A stretch of 64,000 nucleotides of DNA, taken from the NCBI GenBank assembly GCA_013398295.1, contig VZSF01002028.1:62303-126302 (forward strand), read 5' to 3'. The notes beneath the pieces are model-generated. The model did no database searches. It was given only the letters and a program-made list of their open reading frames with translations, and was not told the DNA's origin. The DNA is from Chionis minor. Lineage: Eukaryota > Chordata > Aves > Charadriiformes > Chionididae. Numbering within the stretch: position 1 is the first letter of the stretch; each line of letters opens with the position of its first letter. A program made the translations under genes and the position numbers. Positions 13,338-27,307 of the stretch are shown piece by piece.

Positions 13338-16300
13338 CCAACATTTCCTGTTCCACTCCCTACCCTAGAATTTTTCTTTTCCCCTAAATAACACTTTGTA
13401 AGCAGTACCAATAAGAAACCAGTTATATCATCCACTTGGTTAGTGTTGTCTGCATTCCAAATGAAAAAGTTAATTGCACTGAGACTACTGAAAGAGTTCT
13501 GGAGGTACGAAGACAAATACATTTTATTCTCTTCAGTCTAAATACACATTAGAAAACAAGCACGTACCTATGACCATGGCAATTTAAGAGTCATTATACT
13601 TCTTTTCTTTACACCTCTCTTTAGACGAGAGGACACAAGCAGCATAACTGCCAGGTTTTTAAGAGTGCTTGGTTCATTTTGGAAGTTACCAGTCTCAAAG
13701 TAATGAGTTTTCAGCATTTGCTATTTCCTTTTCAATTGCTCTACTGATCTGCCCAGATTTAACACAGAAATCCTATTGAAGGCCTACCCATAATGTCCTT
13801 TATCAGACAGACATCAGAGAAAATATCTGCAACCTGATGGTCGGTAAAATAATTTGTTGCATTCAAGAAGAGATAAGCGAAGGGTCGGCAAGTAAATGGT
13901 GAAGCCCAGAATCCGCGATTGTTCTTCCTGGAATCAATCAACTCACTTGAAGACAAGCAAGACAACCACATTGCCAGGCAGCAGCAGGACAAGGAAATAA
14001 ACTGCAGAATTCCCTGCAAGAAACACCTCTGGTATTATCTACTATTGTTTAATTAGAGGAAAAGCTGTAAAAGTCACTGTTAGTGTTTGTAACATAACTG
14101 GAGGAAAATTAAGATTTAGAAAGTTCTGAGATTACCTGCAAATAAAGGAGTATAGTGACCTCCATCACTGCGGAAAAGACAGAACAACCCATTGAAATGT
14201 TTGACCATTAATTATTCTGTAAGTTTAGATGAGTTTAGATCGGGAGGACTGGTTTCTAACCTCACAGTTACCCTCAGCTCACAAATGACTTTCCTTGCAT
14301 GCGCTGTAACACAATTTAATATATCCTGTCATGCTTAACATTACACATATACAAAGAAGTACATGTATCAGCTAGGACTGAGCTAAAATGGTCTGTGTGC
14401 ATGTGAGTAAGCACAGGTTTGAAATAATTAGTTGAATTCAAGAGAGCGTTCTTACTCCTACTTCATAAATTTTAATTTTCTTCTGTTGGGAACTTTTTCC
14501 AGAAAAAGTACCAGCAACTCCTTCCATTGCCCTGTTATGCCACAGGCAGAAGTAGCTCAACTTGAGGGCGCTGTGGTCCCTGGCATTAGGTAGCATTCCT
14601 GTATTACAGCTAACGCAAATCTAGTTTTAGTAAAGGCAAAGACACACTGGAATTCCTCACATGCGATACAGTGGAATTAGTATCAACTAGCCTATAATTC
14701 CAGATTACTGGAATGATTTTCTGTCCTTCTCCTGCAATGTATCCGAATTAGCTAGAAATCCTCCTCTTTCTGTGGTCACCCTGAGCTTGCTGGGATGAGT
14801 AACTGGGTAAATTCCTGCAGCTCAGGTGGACGGCCCACTGGTTTCTTCTGCCTTAAAAATAATCTCTTCCCCAAAGCGATATCAATTATATCACTCAATC
14901 TCACACAGATTTATTTTAACACAATCCAAATCTGTTTCTCTGCTGTGAGAGGCATTTCCTTTACCCCCCCCATTCCTTCCCCGCAGCCATTTCCTCTCAA
15001 TGACACCCTCGTGTCAATAGTACCATCTGACCAACTGCAAAGCAAGTCAAACCAGGTAGCTGAAATAATAATTAATTAACTTTTTTGCTGGAGTAAATTG
15101 GCAGGCAGATCAGTTCCCTGATCTTGCCTTCCATGGCAACACAAGCACCAACACAGAGGAGGTGGAGGGGGCAAGTATCAAGGGGAGGAAGGAAAGGAGG
15201 AGGTACCAGCAGAAATGTTGCAGATTTATGACAGATTATAAAAAAAAAACCCAGAGCATGTAACCACAGACTCAGATTTAAGCATCACATGATCCAAACT
15301 TCTCCTTTCAGAAAACAAATTGTAATTCATTCATTTTGAGAAAAGCTCTGGTCTTTATCAGGTAAATCACATCAGCCACCATGCTGATGCTCTGAGGCTG
15401 GAAATTTTCAAAAGTTCCTGAAACGGAAAAGTCACAACTTTTCTTTGGTTCAGCTTAATTATTTCAAACCCAAAGTCACTCAACTGTATGCAAGAGGACC
15501 AAACAAAGACCGAAAATGTTTTCTGCATTCCAACAAGTGCTTCCTGCGGCTCCGTACCCATGGCAATTTTCCCATAGCAACCGGCAGGTCACGTCTGCAG
15601 GAGCGGGTTTGTGGTCATCTCAGACGGGACACGCAGGCTCTGCATACTGCAAAATAAGTGCTTTTTAGTATCTTTGTGCTTCCAGAGTTTATTCACTGAT
15701 TGTCCTTGAGAAAAAGCAAGTGCAGTGAAATGGCTGAACAAGGACAAGGCTTCAGCAAAAGTTAAAATTGCCATTTCTCTTTGTCACAGACAAAACCTTT
15801 TCCTTATGCTCCTTGCTACTGTTTAGCCGGAACCGTACACACGGTCAAGGATTTTTTTTCCCCTTAATGAGAAGGCACCACGGGTTACACTGGGATTTGC
15901 CTAACACTGCATATTATCATGTTTAAAACGAGGTTTCCAACACAGCCAGACAAGATTTCAGATGGGCAAAGAGCGTGTGCAGGCAAGTATATCTATTTAA
16001 AACAAATACTACCAGCAGCATCAGGCAAAAACACAGCTTATGAATAGCTATGTCTCTTAAAAGCACCAAGTAAATTAGCTCTAATGAATGTTTCTATTCA
16101 GCTCAGTTGCACAGGGCTTCCCTTTATGCCATCTCATCAAGGTTCAAACACACTGAGAAACACTTCCACACACGGGTAGATTTTCAAATAGGTATTTTAG
16201 CAAACTCCTCTGAAGACAGCAATATTCACGGGAAAGTTTGGGCAAACACTGGGATTCCTCTCCCTGCCAGCAGCAAGCACACACAGACATACACTAAAGT

Positions 16301-19300
16301 TATTTTTGCTTCTTTGGTCCCTCCGGTCTCCGCAGACATCCCACCTCGCTGGCTGAGGAACAGCAACGTCTCGGCCACTGCCCATCCCGGGAAAAGGCAG
16401 CGAGTGAAACTGAGCCAAGCAGGTGGTGGAGGGGGAAGAGTGTAAACACCCCTAGGCTGCTCAGGAAGGCCAAAAAGGAAAAGAGATACCAGAAGACCAA
16501 CCTAAAGAACATCAAAATGCTGGTTTGGCTCATATATATCTTCTTTAAAAGTGCACAGGAGAAGGCGAGCACTTTTTTGTTTTTTGAGGCTCCAACAACT
16601 AGATGTTGAAAGCAAAACCTTCAGGAGAGTTTGCACTATGATACCACGCAGTAAAACTTCAGCAATCATTTTATTCTACACATCTTCCCTACAATTTCTT
16701 ATCTAGCAAGCCTTTTAATTGCTGTCCCAGAGCAAACTGAGATATCAAGCAACACCACCAACACAAACAGTAGTAGTTAATTTTTCATTAAAGTGAGAAT
16801 GTTCGAGGCTTTTTCATGCTGGAGAATTAGTAGTGAAGAATCAAGAGCTGTATTTTTATTTTTACACTCCTTACACTTCTCTAATAGTGTTTTGATTTTA
16901 CTCTTCAAAAATTACATGAGGCATCTAGCACAGCTTCACTTCCAGGTTCTCCCCTTTGAGAAGTAAAGCACAGTGCAGGAAAGGAAAACCCAGCACATAA
17001 GACATTGTAGTTTTTTCAGTAATGAAATACCACAACAAGGTCAGGGAATAAATTCCCATAGTATCAAAATAGCATCTTATAGAGGAGCAGGAAAGAACAT
17101 CACCAAAACGGTCGAGAAGGGTGTTTCAATCAGCTAATGGAGAGCCAGCAGGCATGGTAGGAGCTTTCCTCTGGAGTCACCACCCTGCCTGGGAAGTTCA
17201 CATTATGGATGGGTCTTTTCCATATTCTACAATCCCCAGCTCTGCAGGATGGGTCTTACAGTAATCCTGCTCAGCCCAATGCCAAAAACCTACCAGAAGC
17301 TGCTCCAGTCTCCTGCAGAAAGCTATCAGAGTGCCAAGAGTCAGAAATGTGCCGTTTCAAAAACAACCTTTCTGAAACTTTTCCAGCAGAAACCGTTGCA
17401 AGCCGGTTAGTAGTGTCTCTTCATTCACTTCAATGCCTGCAAAAAAAGCTAAAGGATATCCTTGAAATTCCATCATTATCACTACTTAGTTACAAACTCA
17501 GTGGAACACCAGTCAATCCACACCTGACTAGGGATGAATTCACTTATCTATTTAAAACACAGAAACCCCCAACTATAAACACTTATATTAAAATTAATCC
17601 TGAAAAATCCTGACAATTATTTCCAGATGGATTATAAATACGTAAGATGATCTCAGAAACCAAGCCTTGGTATAGTCAAAAGAATATCATTAACTAGCTT
17701 TTATAACAAATACAATTCAGGCAGATTTTTGGTACTTGGGCCAGGGACTCTGTTAAAGCACCCACAAAGACCACCTTGTTAAATATGTATTCTAAGACAA
17801 GATATAGTTACTTGGTGCCCATCCACCAGGCACAGAGAAACAAAGAGGTAGTGCTGTAATTGTACCTCACTCAGTTTCACGTTTCAAAACATTGGAGTCA
17901 GCTTCAAAATATGCCATTCACTCCAAACCAGGAGTGCTGGGCACAGGGCTCGCTATCAGAAGACAAATTCCTCTCCCCTCCTGAGCGTTCCTATTCCTTC
18001 AAAACCAAACAAGCTGCAGTTCAGCAGCACGTAGGGCAGATTACACAGAATACAGCCAGTCTGAAGCATCGCAAGATCTCACTCAAGTCTGACAGCAGGC
18101 TAAACGTCTGAGCCTCGAAGGTCTTACCTAAACCCACGAAAATCAGATGTGATTTTACATCAATATAAATTAATCTGCAGCATCGGTAACATCTATATTT
18201 TAATCAATATTGGTTGGGGTTTTTCTTTGTCTTATTTTTAAAATTTTTTTATGAAAGTCTCCCAAGGGTGAATTCTGGCCCTGCTTCTACCACACCACTA
18301 CAGAAGCTGCTCTGTTCCCCTGTGCAGTCCTTACTATCAACAAGTTCATGTCTCTGAGCAAACTGTTACGATACAGTTAACTTTTTTCTGTGTGTCACAT
18401 GGTAAGCCACATCTTAACCCAATGCTACACTGCCAGTCAATTACAGTCTGTCTCATTTATCACGCCTCTCAGTGTAATAATGGAAAAAAACTTTGCAGTT
18501 GCATTCCCAGGGACGTCAACGGCTAGCTACCTGCAGAGAACATTTAGTAAGCTGTCCTTAACATCTAAAATTAACTATAAAGCTGCTGTTTATTTTGAAG
18601 CTGGGGAATCAGGAGGTGTGCTAAGTATCAGAATGAGCGGCCTGACATTAAAAACTTGATATGAAAGTTTGCCACCGAAGAAGTGGGCTGGCACAAAGAG
18701 CAGACGATGCTTTTATTTAAATGAGGTTGGCTGCCAGCACCAGAAAGTTTCGCTATCAGCACTGCAGACGCCTGATATCATCTGTAACACAGAGCAAGCC
18801 TATTATGTTATTTTGTTGTGTGTGTGGTTGTATACATAAAAATAACGATAGTTAAGAGACTCTATATAACACACAACAGCCTGTGTACCACTGCTGCTCT
18901 AATCAGGTATTCTAGCCCGTAGAGGTCTAGATCCTATCTTAACCATTTCTTCACCAGCCAATAAATATTTGATCTTCAGAAAAAAATGTAAGTTATGTGC
19001 AACATCTGTGTGTGTGCATCTCACTTTTATCATCAAGTCTTATAACTCCAAAAATCCCTTTTTGTGTTAGGCTGATCAATCTGTTAATTTTTTTTCCTAG
19101 TATATTGTTAGCATTGCATTTTAATTTTTTTTTTCTAAAGCCTGAAAATTACCAATATCTGTGATTTTTAAATAAACAAACAAATCCCAACATACTACCT
19201 ACAGATGCCTTCAAAAGCTAAATAACTACTTAACACCACTGGTTTGTATGTAGTTACGAGGGGCCAGGAAACAAATTGTTTTAGCTTCAGAAAGGATTTT

Positions 19301-22300
19301 TTGTTGGTGGGGGGTTTTTTTGGTGGTAGTTTTTTTTTTTTTTTTAAACGAACTTACCTTCTTTCTGATTCACTTTCTGTATTTTAATTTGAATTTATTT
19401 TCCTACATAGTGCTCACCTTCCAATCTTCCATTTTGAACCTCCTTGCCTTCCACAACACGCCATTGTCTTTTAAGGGGCGGATGTCTTTTTTTTAAAGGA
19501 TCCCTGATTAAAACTCCTGCAGGTCATAACCCTATTAGCACGTTTCAGAGCCTGATCTTTCTCCTTGGAGGTGTGCAAGGCTCTCCCACGGAGAGAAGAA
19601 TACCGGTCCCCTGCTCAAGAGCCGCGGGATGTTTTCAGAACCCGAAGCTCAGGAGGAAGGAGCGCATCACCTACACACAGTCCCTTGCTTGAGCTTTTAC
19701 TGTAGTGTACAAAGGAAAAAAAGACTGTGCAGACAGGGATCAGTCCCTTACCACTGGGCTTCTGACACACCACAGCCGCTGCACAGACATGTGTACAACT
19801 TCAATAACATCACTATCAGCTGGAGGTAGACACAGATGACCAGCCAGCCACTCCCTCCTCCCAGCCTCCTTTATGTCAATAAATCTTACCCTGGCTGTTT
19901 GAGCAATGTTTAATCATAAACAGTTTTGAACATGCTCCAGAATATAAACAAAGGTGAGTGGGAGGAAAAAAAACTGAGAGTCCAGCACCAAGAATCACTC
20001 GCCACTTGCTACTGAACCAGGTAACAGAGAGCAAGGAAACAAGGAACTGCTAAAGAACAGAAAACAAGCACCTGGTGTTCATTTAAAACAACCACCATGC
20101 AACAGCATTAAAGTATCCAGAATTGTGACTACAGAAGGATTAAGGACTAAATGCATTAACATTCTTGGTTCTCTTAAAAACAAACAAAAAAAGAGAAAAA
20201 TGAAATTGCTTAGAACACCCACTTAGATGCATGGAAATAAACTACCCTCATTGATCTCATCCCACTGCCATTTACAATGCAGTCATCTCGATTCCCTTCT
20301 GTGTTGCCAATCAAGCTAAAATTAACTCCTCTCCTCCTGCTTACCGCACATGCTAGCGCCTACAAAAATCAACACAGGGGCAGAATCAATTGTCTCTCTC
20401 TCCAAGTGCAGCCCACCTTGCTTATGTGGTACACGTATATTTAGGACCTACAGGACCTCTTGTGGGATTTTAAACACATTCATCGTGGGGCTGGATACCT
20501 GTTGAGACTCGGTGACAGAATAAGTAGCTCTTACAAACCTAATTCAAATACTTCTGGATACCTTCTAGTCACTATTGGCCTCTACAGACCTCTGTAAAAT
20601 GGGCTCCAAGACAGTGGGGATTTCGGTTCCGTTAAGCCAGCGTTCATCTTAGAAAAATTAACATCATAACTTGTCACTCCTGCTTTGATAGAGAGCAGAG
20701 ATGTGTCTTAAGCCAGCATTTCCACAAAGCCCTGGAGGACTCCTCATTGGCACGGCACTTAGTGAAGTTTGGGGCATATTGAGAGGACACTGAAGTTCGT
20801 TTTAGAAGGATGCTAGTCTGGCAACATTGGCAAAAAAATACATATCATATCGTAATGTTTGGTTTTAAAGCAGCTCCATTTTAGATCCCAATGTGATGTT
20901 CCGAAGGAAAGAAAGCCACATCAAAACAAAATCCCAACCCTACCAGATAATACCCATTAAACAGAGCTAAAGTACAGATCAAATTGGCAGAACTAAGGAG
21001 TTGAACAGAAGCTCAGAAGAAAAAAAGCACTGTGTGGAGATAAATATTTTTCATGTGTATGCTTGACAGCGGGCAAGGTTTTATGCTATTAAAAAAAATA
21101 CAATACACACCACAGTGACAAACAAGGTTATTCCATCCGCCCCCATGCTAACTGCTGTCTGACTAAGTTAATTCAAGCAACAATGAAAGGCAACTTGTAC
21201 GAAGTAAAGCAGGATGACACTTATTTCTCTATTCTGCCTTCACCACCCTTGTCCTACACCTGTGCTTCATGTGGCAAACTCTCCACCGTACGAGTGAAAT
21301 GGCAGACACTGCAGACAGTCCCGGACCAGGCGTACGTTTTGCTCTGCCCTTGCCAAGGGCTCAGAGGTACGATGCATCTCGCCTTCCTGTAGGACTTCTC
21401 GCACCCCAATTTCCCCAGTCCTAGGGGAGTTCTGCCAAACCCCAGTTCTCAGCCCCAGTGACAATGACAGCCCCCGGCCGCTTCAGGACCCCCGGGGACC
21501 ACGGCCATTCTGGCAGCACCAGGCAGTCAGCAGTTAAGTCTGACATTCACTTTGCTTTCCGGAGGTGTCACAGAAATGGTGAATACTAGCTCTGTGACAC
21601 ACACAGCTTCCCACAGTGCTTCTGTGCCAGAAAAGGCTGCCTAGCCCCCATTCACGACATGCTCAGTTTTTTCCCTCTCCAAGACAAACCTTAAGCTAAG
21701 AGCCTAAGTGTGGCTTCCACTCTACCACAGCAGAGACCACCAGAAGTGACTCAGCAGAGCACGGCCACCACCAGCATCTCTCACTCCTTCCCTGCTTCTG
21801 CGAAACTGGAGAGCCCTTCTGAGAGCCTTTCCAAGCCTCTGCTGCTCACGCTGATCTTGGTTAAAATGAAAAAGGTCAATATTAACTATTTTCCTCCTTT
21901 GCTCATCTTGGCAGAAACACTCAACTAAGTACGTTCCTCCCTCAATCATAAACCACAATTAACACCTATCTCAGTGCCAAGAAAAGCCCCACCTGCACCC
22001 ACGCTCTGGGGAACTTCCCTGTAACAGCTTCTACAAAGAGTTCTGTTTTCAGTAAGAAATTAAGCAGTACACCGAGAATTAAATACGTAGTGACAGCATG
22101 GAACTAACTGCAGTGCCACAGTCGGCCTCTACAAGTAGCACTGGTTATTCATTTCCATACCTAACTCAACACCAAGCGTTTTATAACTTTGCTCCGCTGC
22201 TGGGGAATTTCCAGCTTGCTGCAGATCCTGCCCCTTTCACCACAGAAATCTGGCCACAGCTGCCATGGGCAACATGCAGCTTCGATTCTACCCCTATTTT

Positions 22301-23687
22301 CATCCTTCTTCCCGTGTTCTTGGGAAGACTCTTCCTTTATTACTAGAAGTATCCAGATCCTCGGGAAATTTTTATACCCTAGAGAAGGAGGAGAGACTAA
22401 CTGTTTGAAAAGATCAGTTCATAAAATCTCCTAATAACCATCATAGAGAGGCACTTGTTTCAGCATCTTTGTTGGATACACTGGAGCAGTTTAATTCTTA
22501 TGTAAATCTCATTTGCAATGCCATCAACTTTCTTCTAATGGGCCATTCATCATGGCAGGGTTTGCTTTCAAGGAGCCAGCCCATCTCCTTGAAAGGTCTC
22601 ACAAGCCATCCAGAAGACTTTCCCTTCCAAATCTAAGGAACTACCTATAAACACATTAGCAAAGGCTGTGCAAAACAAAATAAGCTCTGTAAAGCTCAGG
22701 AAGAGATCCTAATCCCCACATACGCATGCCAGAAAAAGCTTTCGTGTGGGATGTTACTAACCTTTAAATTCAATCAGACTCTCTAAGAGGGCTCTAACAC
22801 GCAGAGCATGACTATGATGCATTTTCCTTTGAGGCTGGCTCAGTTCATTTAGAAAATGATTTGAAAGAGCTAATGTACTATTTATGTACATTATAAAAAA
22901 CGATCCATATGGAGTCAGACTTTGCAAAACGTTCACTCAAGTCCGTTCCACTCCCTCTGAAGACATTTCACAATCCATTCAATACCCAGTAGAGGAAGCC
23001 AGGATTACTGGTTTACAAGTGGCTCTGAGGGTAATTTAAATGTTTTAAAAGCTGACGTCTTCTAGATGGGGAGCCAAATAAATGTTTGGGGCAACACGTC
23101 GCATCTCTCACACAAATGTCTACAAAGTGACATCCACCCACAGCCTCTAAAATACTGACACTGAAAATAAAGGTTAGGAGAGAATCCCAGGCACAACCTT
23201 CCTTCCTACTAAAGAAGAGGAAAAGAAAATAATTTTACTGCGATTCCGAGAAGATGTGCTGGACAGGCGTGGGAAAGACCACCTAGCAGGACATGGCTAA
23301 GATTGCAAACAATGTAAAACAACTATTTTATTTTGTAAAACAATTAAGCTATTTTAAATCTTGCCAGCGTATATGACTGTGCTGAGGAGTTTCTTCCTTG
23401 AAAGGAGTTTAACCACCTAAAGTGACAGTGACTCTTGCAAAACAACAGCACACATGCAAGTTGCTGCCACAATAGTTTCACCATTTTTAAATCAGGAAAT
23501 TTTAGAGAGTTAACTTGTCATATTACTGGCATATTCTAATGTTCCCCTTCCTTTGCTTCAGTATAGTATACAGAATTAGGGAAACATTTTACTTCAACAT
23601 GTATCTTACCTGGAAGCTTCATGCAAACTTTGTAGTTCACAATAACAGCTTTTATGGGGAACAGGATTCTAGCCCTCCTCTGCTAAA

Positions 23688-23761
23688 GGTTTTTTTTTGG
23701 TTCTTTTTTTTTTGTTTTGGTTTGGTTTGTGGGGGTTTTTTGGTTTGTTTGTTTGTTTTTT
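23688..23761. repeat. T/G-rich low-complexity tract
   Basis: T runs broken by GG and ending in TTTG tetramers. This resembles an old poly(A) tail read on the opposite strand or a simple repeat; no SINE or LINE body was recognised beside it. Confidence 0.75.
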
Positions 23762-26700
23762 AATAAGGATTCTCATACTTGCAATACTATCTAGTGGAGC
23801 ACAAAACAGGATGAAATTGGGACAAAACTGTGAACTGCTTGGAGAAGAGGATGCACCACTTGTCACCAGGAGCCCTCAGATTCAGAATCACTGTCCAGCA
23901 AAACAATTTTGTTTCCCAAGTTCATTCTGTGGCTCTGTTTGCAGCGAAGCACTGATCTGGGTCAGTCAATTGTAAACAGATCATGTGCAAGTCTAAACTA
24001 CTTGATTGTGCTTATTTCTAACAGCCGGTTTGCATATGCCTTGTTTAAAGAAACACAAAAAATGGTAGCGACACTTTCATTGGACCACTACACATTCGGA
24101 ATTTTCTCCTAAGAATTCCTATGCCTGAAGAAAGCCTCAGTGCTTGCCTGAATAGTCCATAAAAAAAAGAAATTAGCAGCAAAGCATGTGCCAGCCTTTG
24201 ACTTCCTTTGCAGGTCTTCGCAGTGTTAAAACAGTTTCATGGCTTGTCTCATTAGGCAGTGTCTGAGGGAGAGGTGGTAGAAGCAGAGATAGTAATTATA
24301 CAGCTGAACGGACAAGACAGAAGGAGGCAAAGCCACCCAATTGCCAGGCGTGTTGACAGTCAACACCCCTTTACGCACGGTGGGCAGGCAGCCAATCCAA
24401 GGTACACCACGTTACACAAACCATGAAACAATTAAAAAAAAAAAGAAAAAGATCAATAAATAACTAGCAGTTGGCACATCTCCCACACCAAGAGTCTACC
24501 CTTACTAGTTTGGGCTACACCTCAAACTGAATATGAAAAGCAAAAACATTTTTGGTCTACCCATCAGGTGGAAACAAAAATTTGCTTTCTGTGTCTAGTC
24601 TTTTCTCCTCCCACACAATCAGGATTTTGAGTGTTTAAGAGTCCATAGTTCTTATGCCCTGGAGAGAGGAAAGGCCTCAAGTTGCTCAAGAACAATTCCT
24701 TTAGCAAGTGCACAAACTGGCTCTGCAGGGAGTCCAGTCCTGCTTAGTCAAAATGTTGGTGGCTTCTGTATGTGGCCTTAAGCGAGATAGAAGATTAAAA
24801 CAGTTTGTGTGGGAAGACTTCCCAAGGCTCGCTTTAAAGTGGCACGAAGCAGAAAAAAGGGGTACAGCTATAATGTTGTATTTCAGAGAGAAGGGGAGGG
24901 ACACCCTTTTCCACAGTGCCCAGACCATCTCTGCAAGTTTTTTTTGTCTCTTCATTCTACTCTAAAAGATGGGGTGGATTGCACTTGTACATGAAAAGAG
25001 TCTTTTATGCTAGAAGATTCTTGAAACAGGATAATAAGTGATAACAATGTGCTTAAAGTTTTCTTCCGCTTATCCACCTATCGTAATCACACAGTATATA
25101 TAGTAACAGAACCAGACAAAGACTGTCCATCTTTCCTTCCTCAGCTAAGGCAGAGCTCCCAATTAATTTGTACGTTATTTCTCCCAAACTGTCAAGATGT
25201 CCTCAAACAACATGAAAATTACATATCTGGTACATTTAAAGGAGGGAGAAAAACGAAAGTAAATTGCGCATACATAACAAATGACAACCCAAGAAATTAA
25301 ACTGGCTTTTAAATCACGAAAAATAGATTGGGTAGGGAGGGAAGGGACTATCAATCAAATCTCACTTAGAGTTGCTGAATATTCAAAGAACAGGCTTCTA
25401 ATAGAGTGGTCTCTCAAGACTGCTTGAAATTTTTATGATAGAAAATGCACGAGGACATGAAAAAAGGAGCAGGAGGATAACGAAGAGCAAAATACACAAG
25501 ACAGAAGTGGATGCAGAGTATTAATTAGGCCATTAAGATCCTTAAATGTTTTACTATCCAATAAAATATGTATTTCATAAAAATTAAATGCCATGCAGAA
25601 GGAATGCACACAAGCATTTTATTGAGCTGTTCTGAAGAAACTGAAGATGAGAATTACGAGCAAAAAACATTTGTGGACAAGAGTGAACAGGCATTAGTAA
25701 AATTGTATCTCTGCTATGAAAACAAAGAATATATTGTTGGATAGAAATTTCCACTCACATTTGCCCAAGAGAGATTCATCTGCTCTATAAGCATCTCATC
25801 AGACTGCTTTTATAAGGAGTCTGCAGTCAACTGAAATAGGGAGACTTATAAATACTTGAAAAAACTACTCAGTGATTAATACCGAATTGCTGACTAAAGT
25901 GAATGCATTAAGACCGCGCAATAATTTGTACTCACAATTAGTCGATTAACCACGTCTAGAGGTACATTAAGACATCTTTTCATAGCCCACACTCAGGAGA
26001 CAAAAAACTGCTGTAACTTTTTCATCTTACAGATGTGTTCCAAACATCACTGCAAAACCTCTGGCATGCTGTGTTTCTTGGTGTTGATCTTGCAAGTCTG
26101 GTACATCAGGGCCCACCAGCCACTTCAGATACATAAACCAACGTTTAAAAGCCACCTAAGTTTCCCAGCCAGAAAGCATGGCACAAGCTCAGCGGTCTTC
26201 TTATGGCATTCACCGCCTGTCCTAGATGTATGCAATCGTAAGACAACAAAGACCTTAACCACCCAATGCACTCTGGAATAGGCTCTACAGCATATTTAGC
26301 TTTCACACTTTTTTTGGGTTGTTTTAAAGTAGTAATCCTGAAGTGGACATCCTAGCCACGAGTCTGCAGCCTTAGGAAACTCTCAGAAAACAGCTACATG
26401 CTTGGTTACCAAACCAAAGAAACTAAAACAAGGCCAGTGTTGGGAATGGCACGTGTGAGAGAGGTGCTTTTGTGCTCTGGATCGCTATTAAGAAAAAGGA
26501 GAGGAAAGAATTCGTACTAAAAGCAAATGAGAGAAGTCCTCTTCCTTTTCATTAACATCGCCAGCTCAAAAGCACATGATTTTTCTTTTTTAAACCACAT
26601 TTCCACTCGGCTTGGGAAGGGAAAGCTGGCTCATCCACATCTAACCAGCTGTAAGGTGAAGCTTGGTCTGTTCAGCATTTCTGGTTACGGCGCCCCTTGG

Positions 26701-27306
26701 CTCTGACGGCGGAACACCCAGACGTTGCCTGCTCAGACACTTACTAGAGCTAGAAGGAGCTCAAAGTAGATTAGCACATGTCAGAAGAGCTGATACGGAG
26801 CCGAGTGCTTGTAGAGATCCACCCCGAATAAGAAAACCAGCTGGAAGTAGCTGTCAAATCTCAGCGGTTTAAAACAAGCACCTAACCAGCCTACGCGCCT
26901 TTTGTCACCCGGCAGTACCGAGTGCGACCCCACAAAGCGCAGCTGAACACGCTGGCCGGGCTCCACGCGCTGCAACTGCTGCAAAAACTTCTGTCAATAG
27001 CAGGCACTAATTACTACACATGGGCCAGTAATAAGGCTTCATTTGCATGGCATAAGTAGCAAATTTAAGTAGTTTCCTGTTCTTTACCAACATCCTGTTG
27101 CCACATCTACTCCTCCAGGAAACTGCAACACTGAGCAAGAGCATTTGGCATCCCACAAAACAGCTCTGATGCTAAATGGCTATTGGAGCACAGTTACTAA
27201 GAGCTTGCTTACAAAGAAAACAATCACATTAATCTGGTTGTCATTTATGCTTTCAGTTATTCGGTGCAAGACTGTATGTCCCGTTTTCTGGAGGGGAAAA
27301 AAAAAA

Positions 27307-27307
27307 N
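27307..27307. other. Single ambiguous base (N)
   Basis: An isolated N directly after a poly-A run and before TTTT. It probably marks homopolymer uncertainty in the assembly rather than a scaffold gap. Confidence 0.9.
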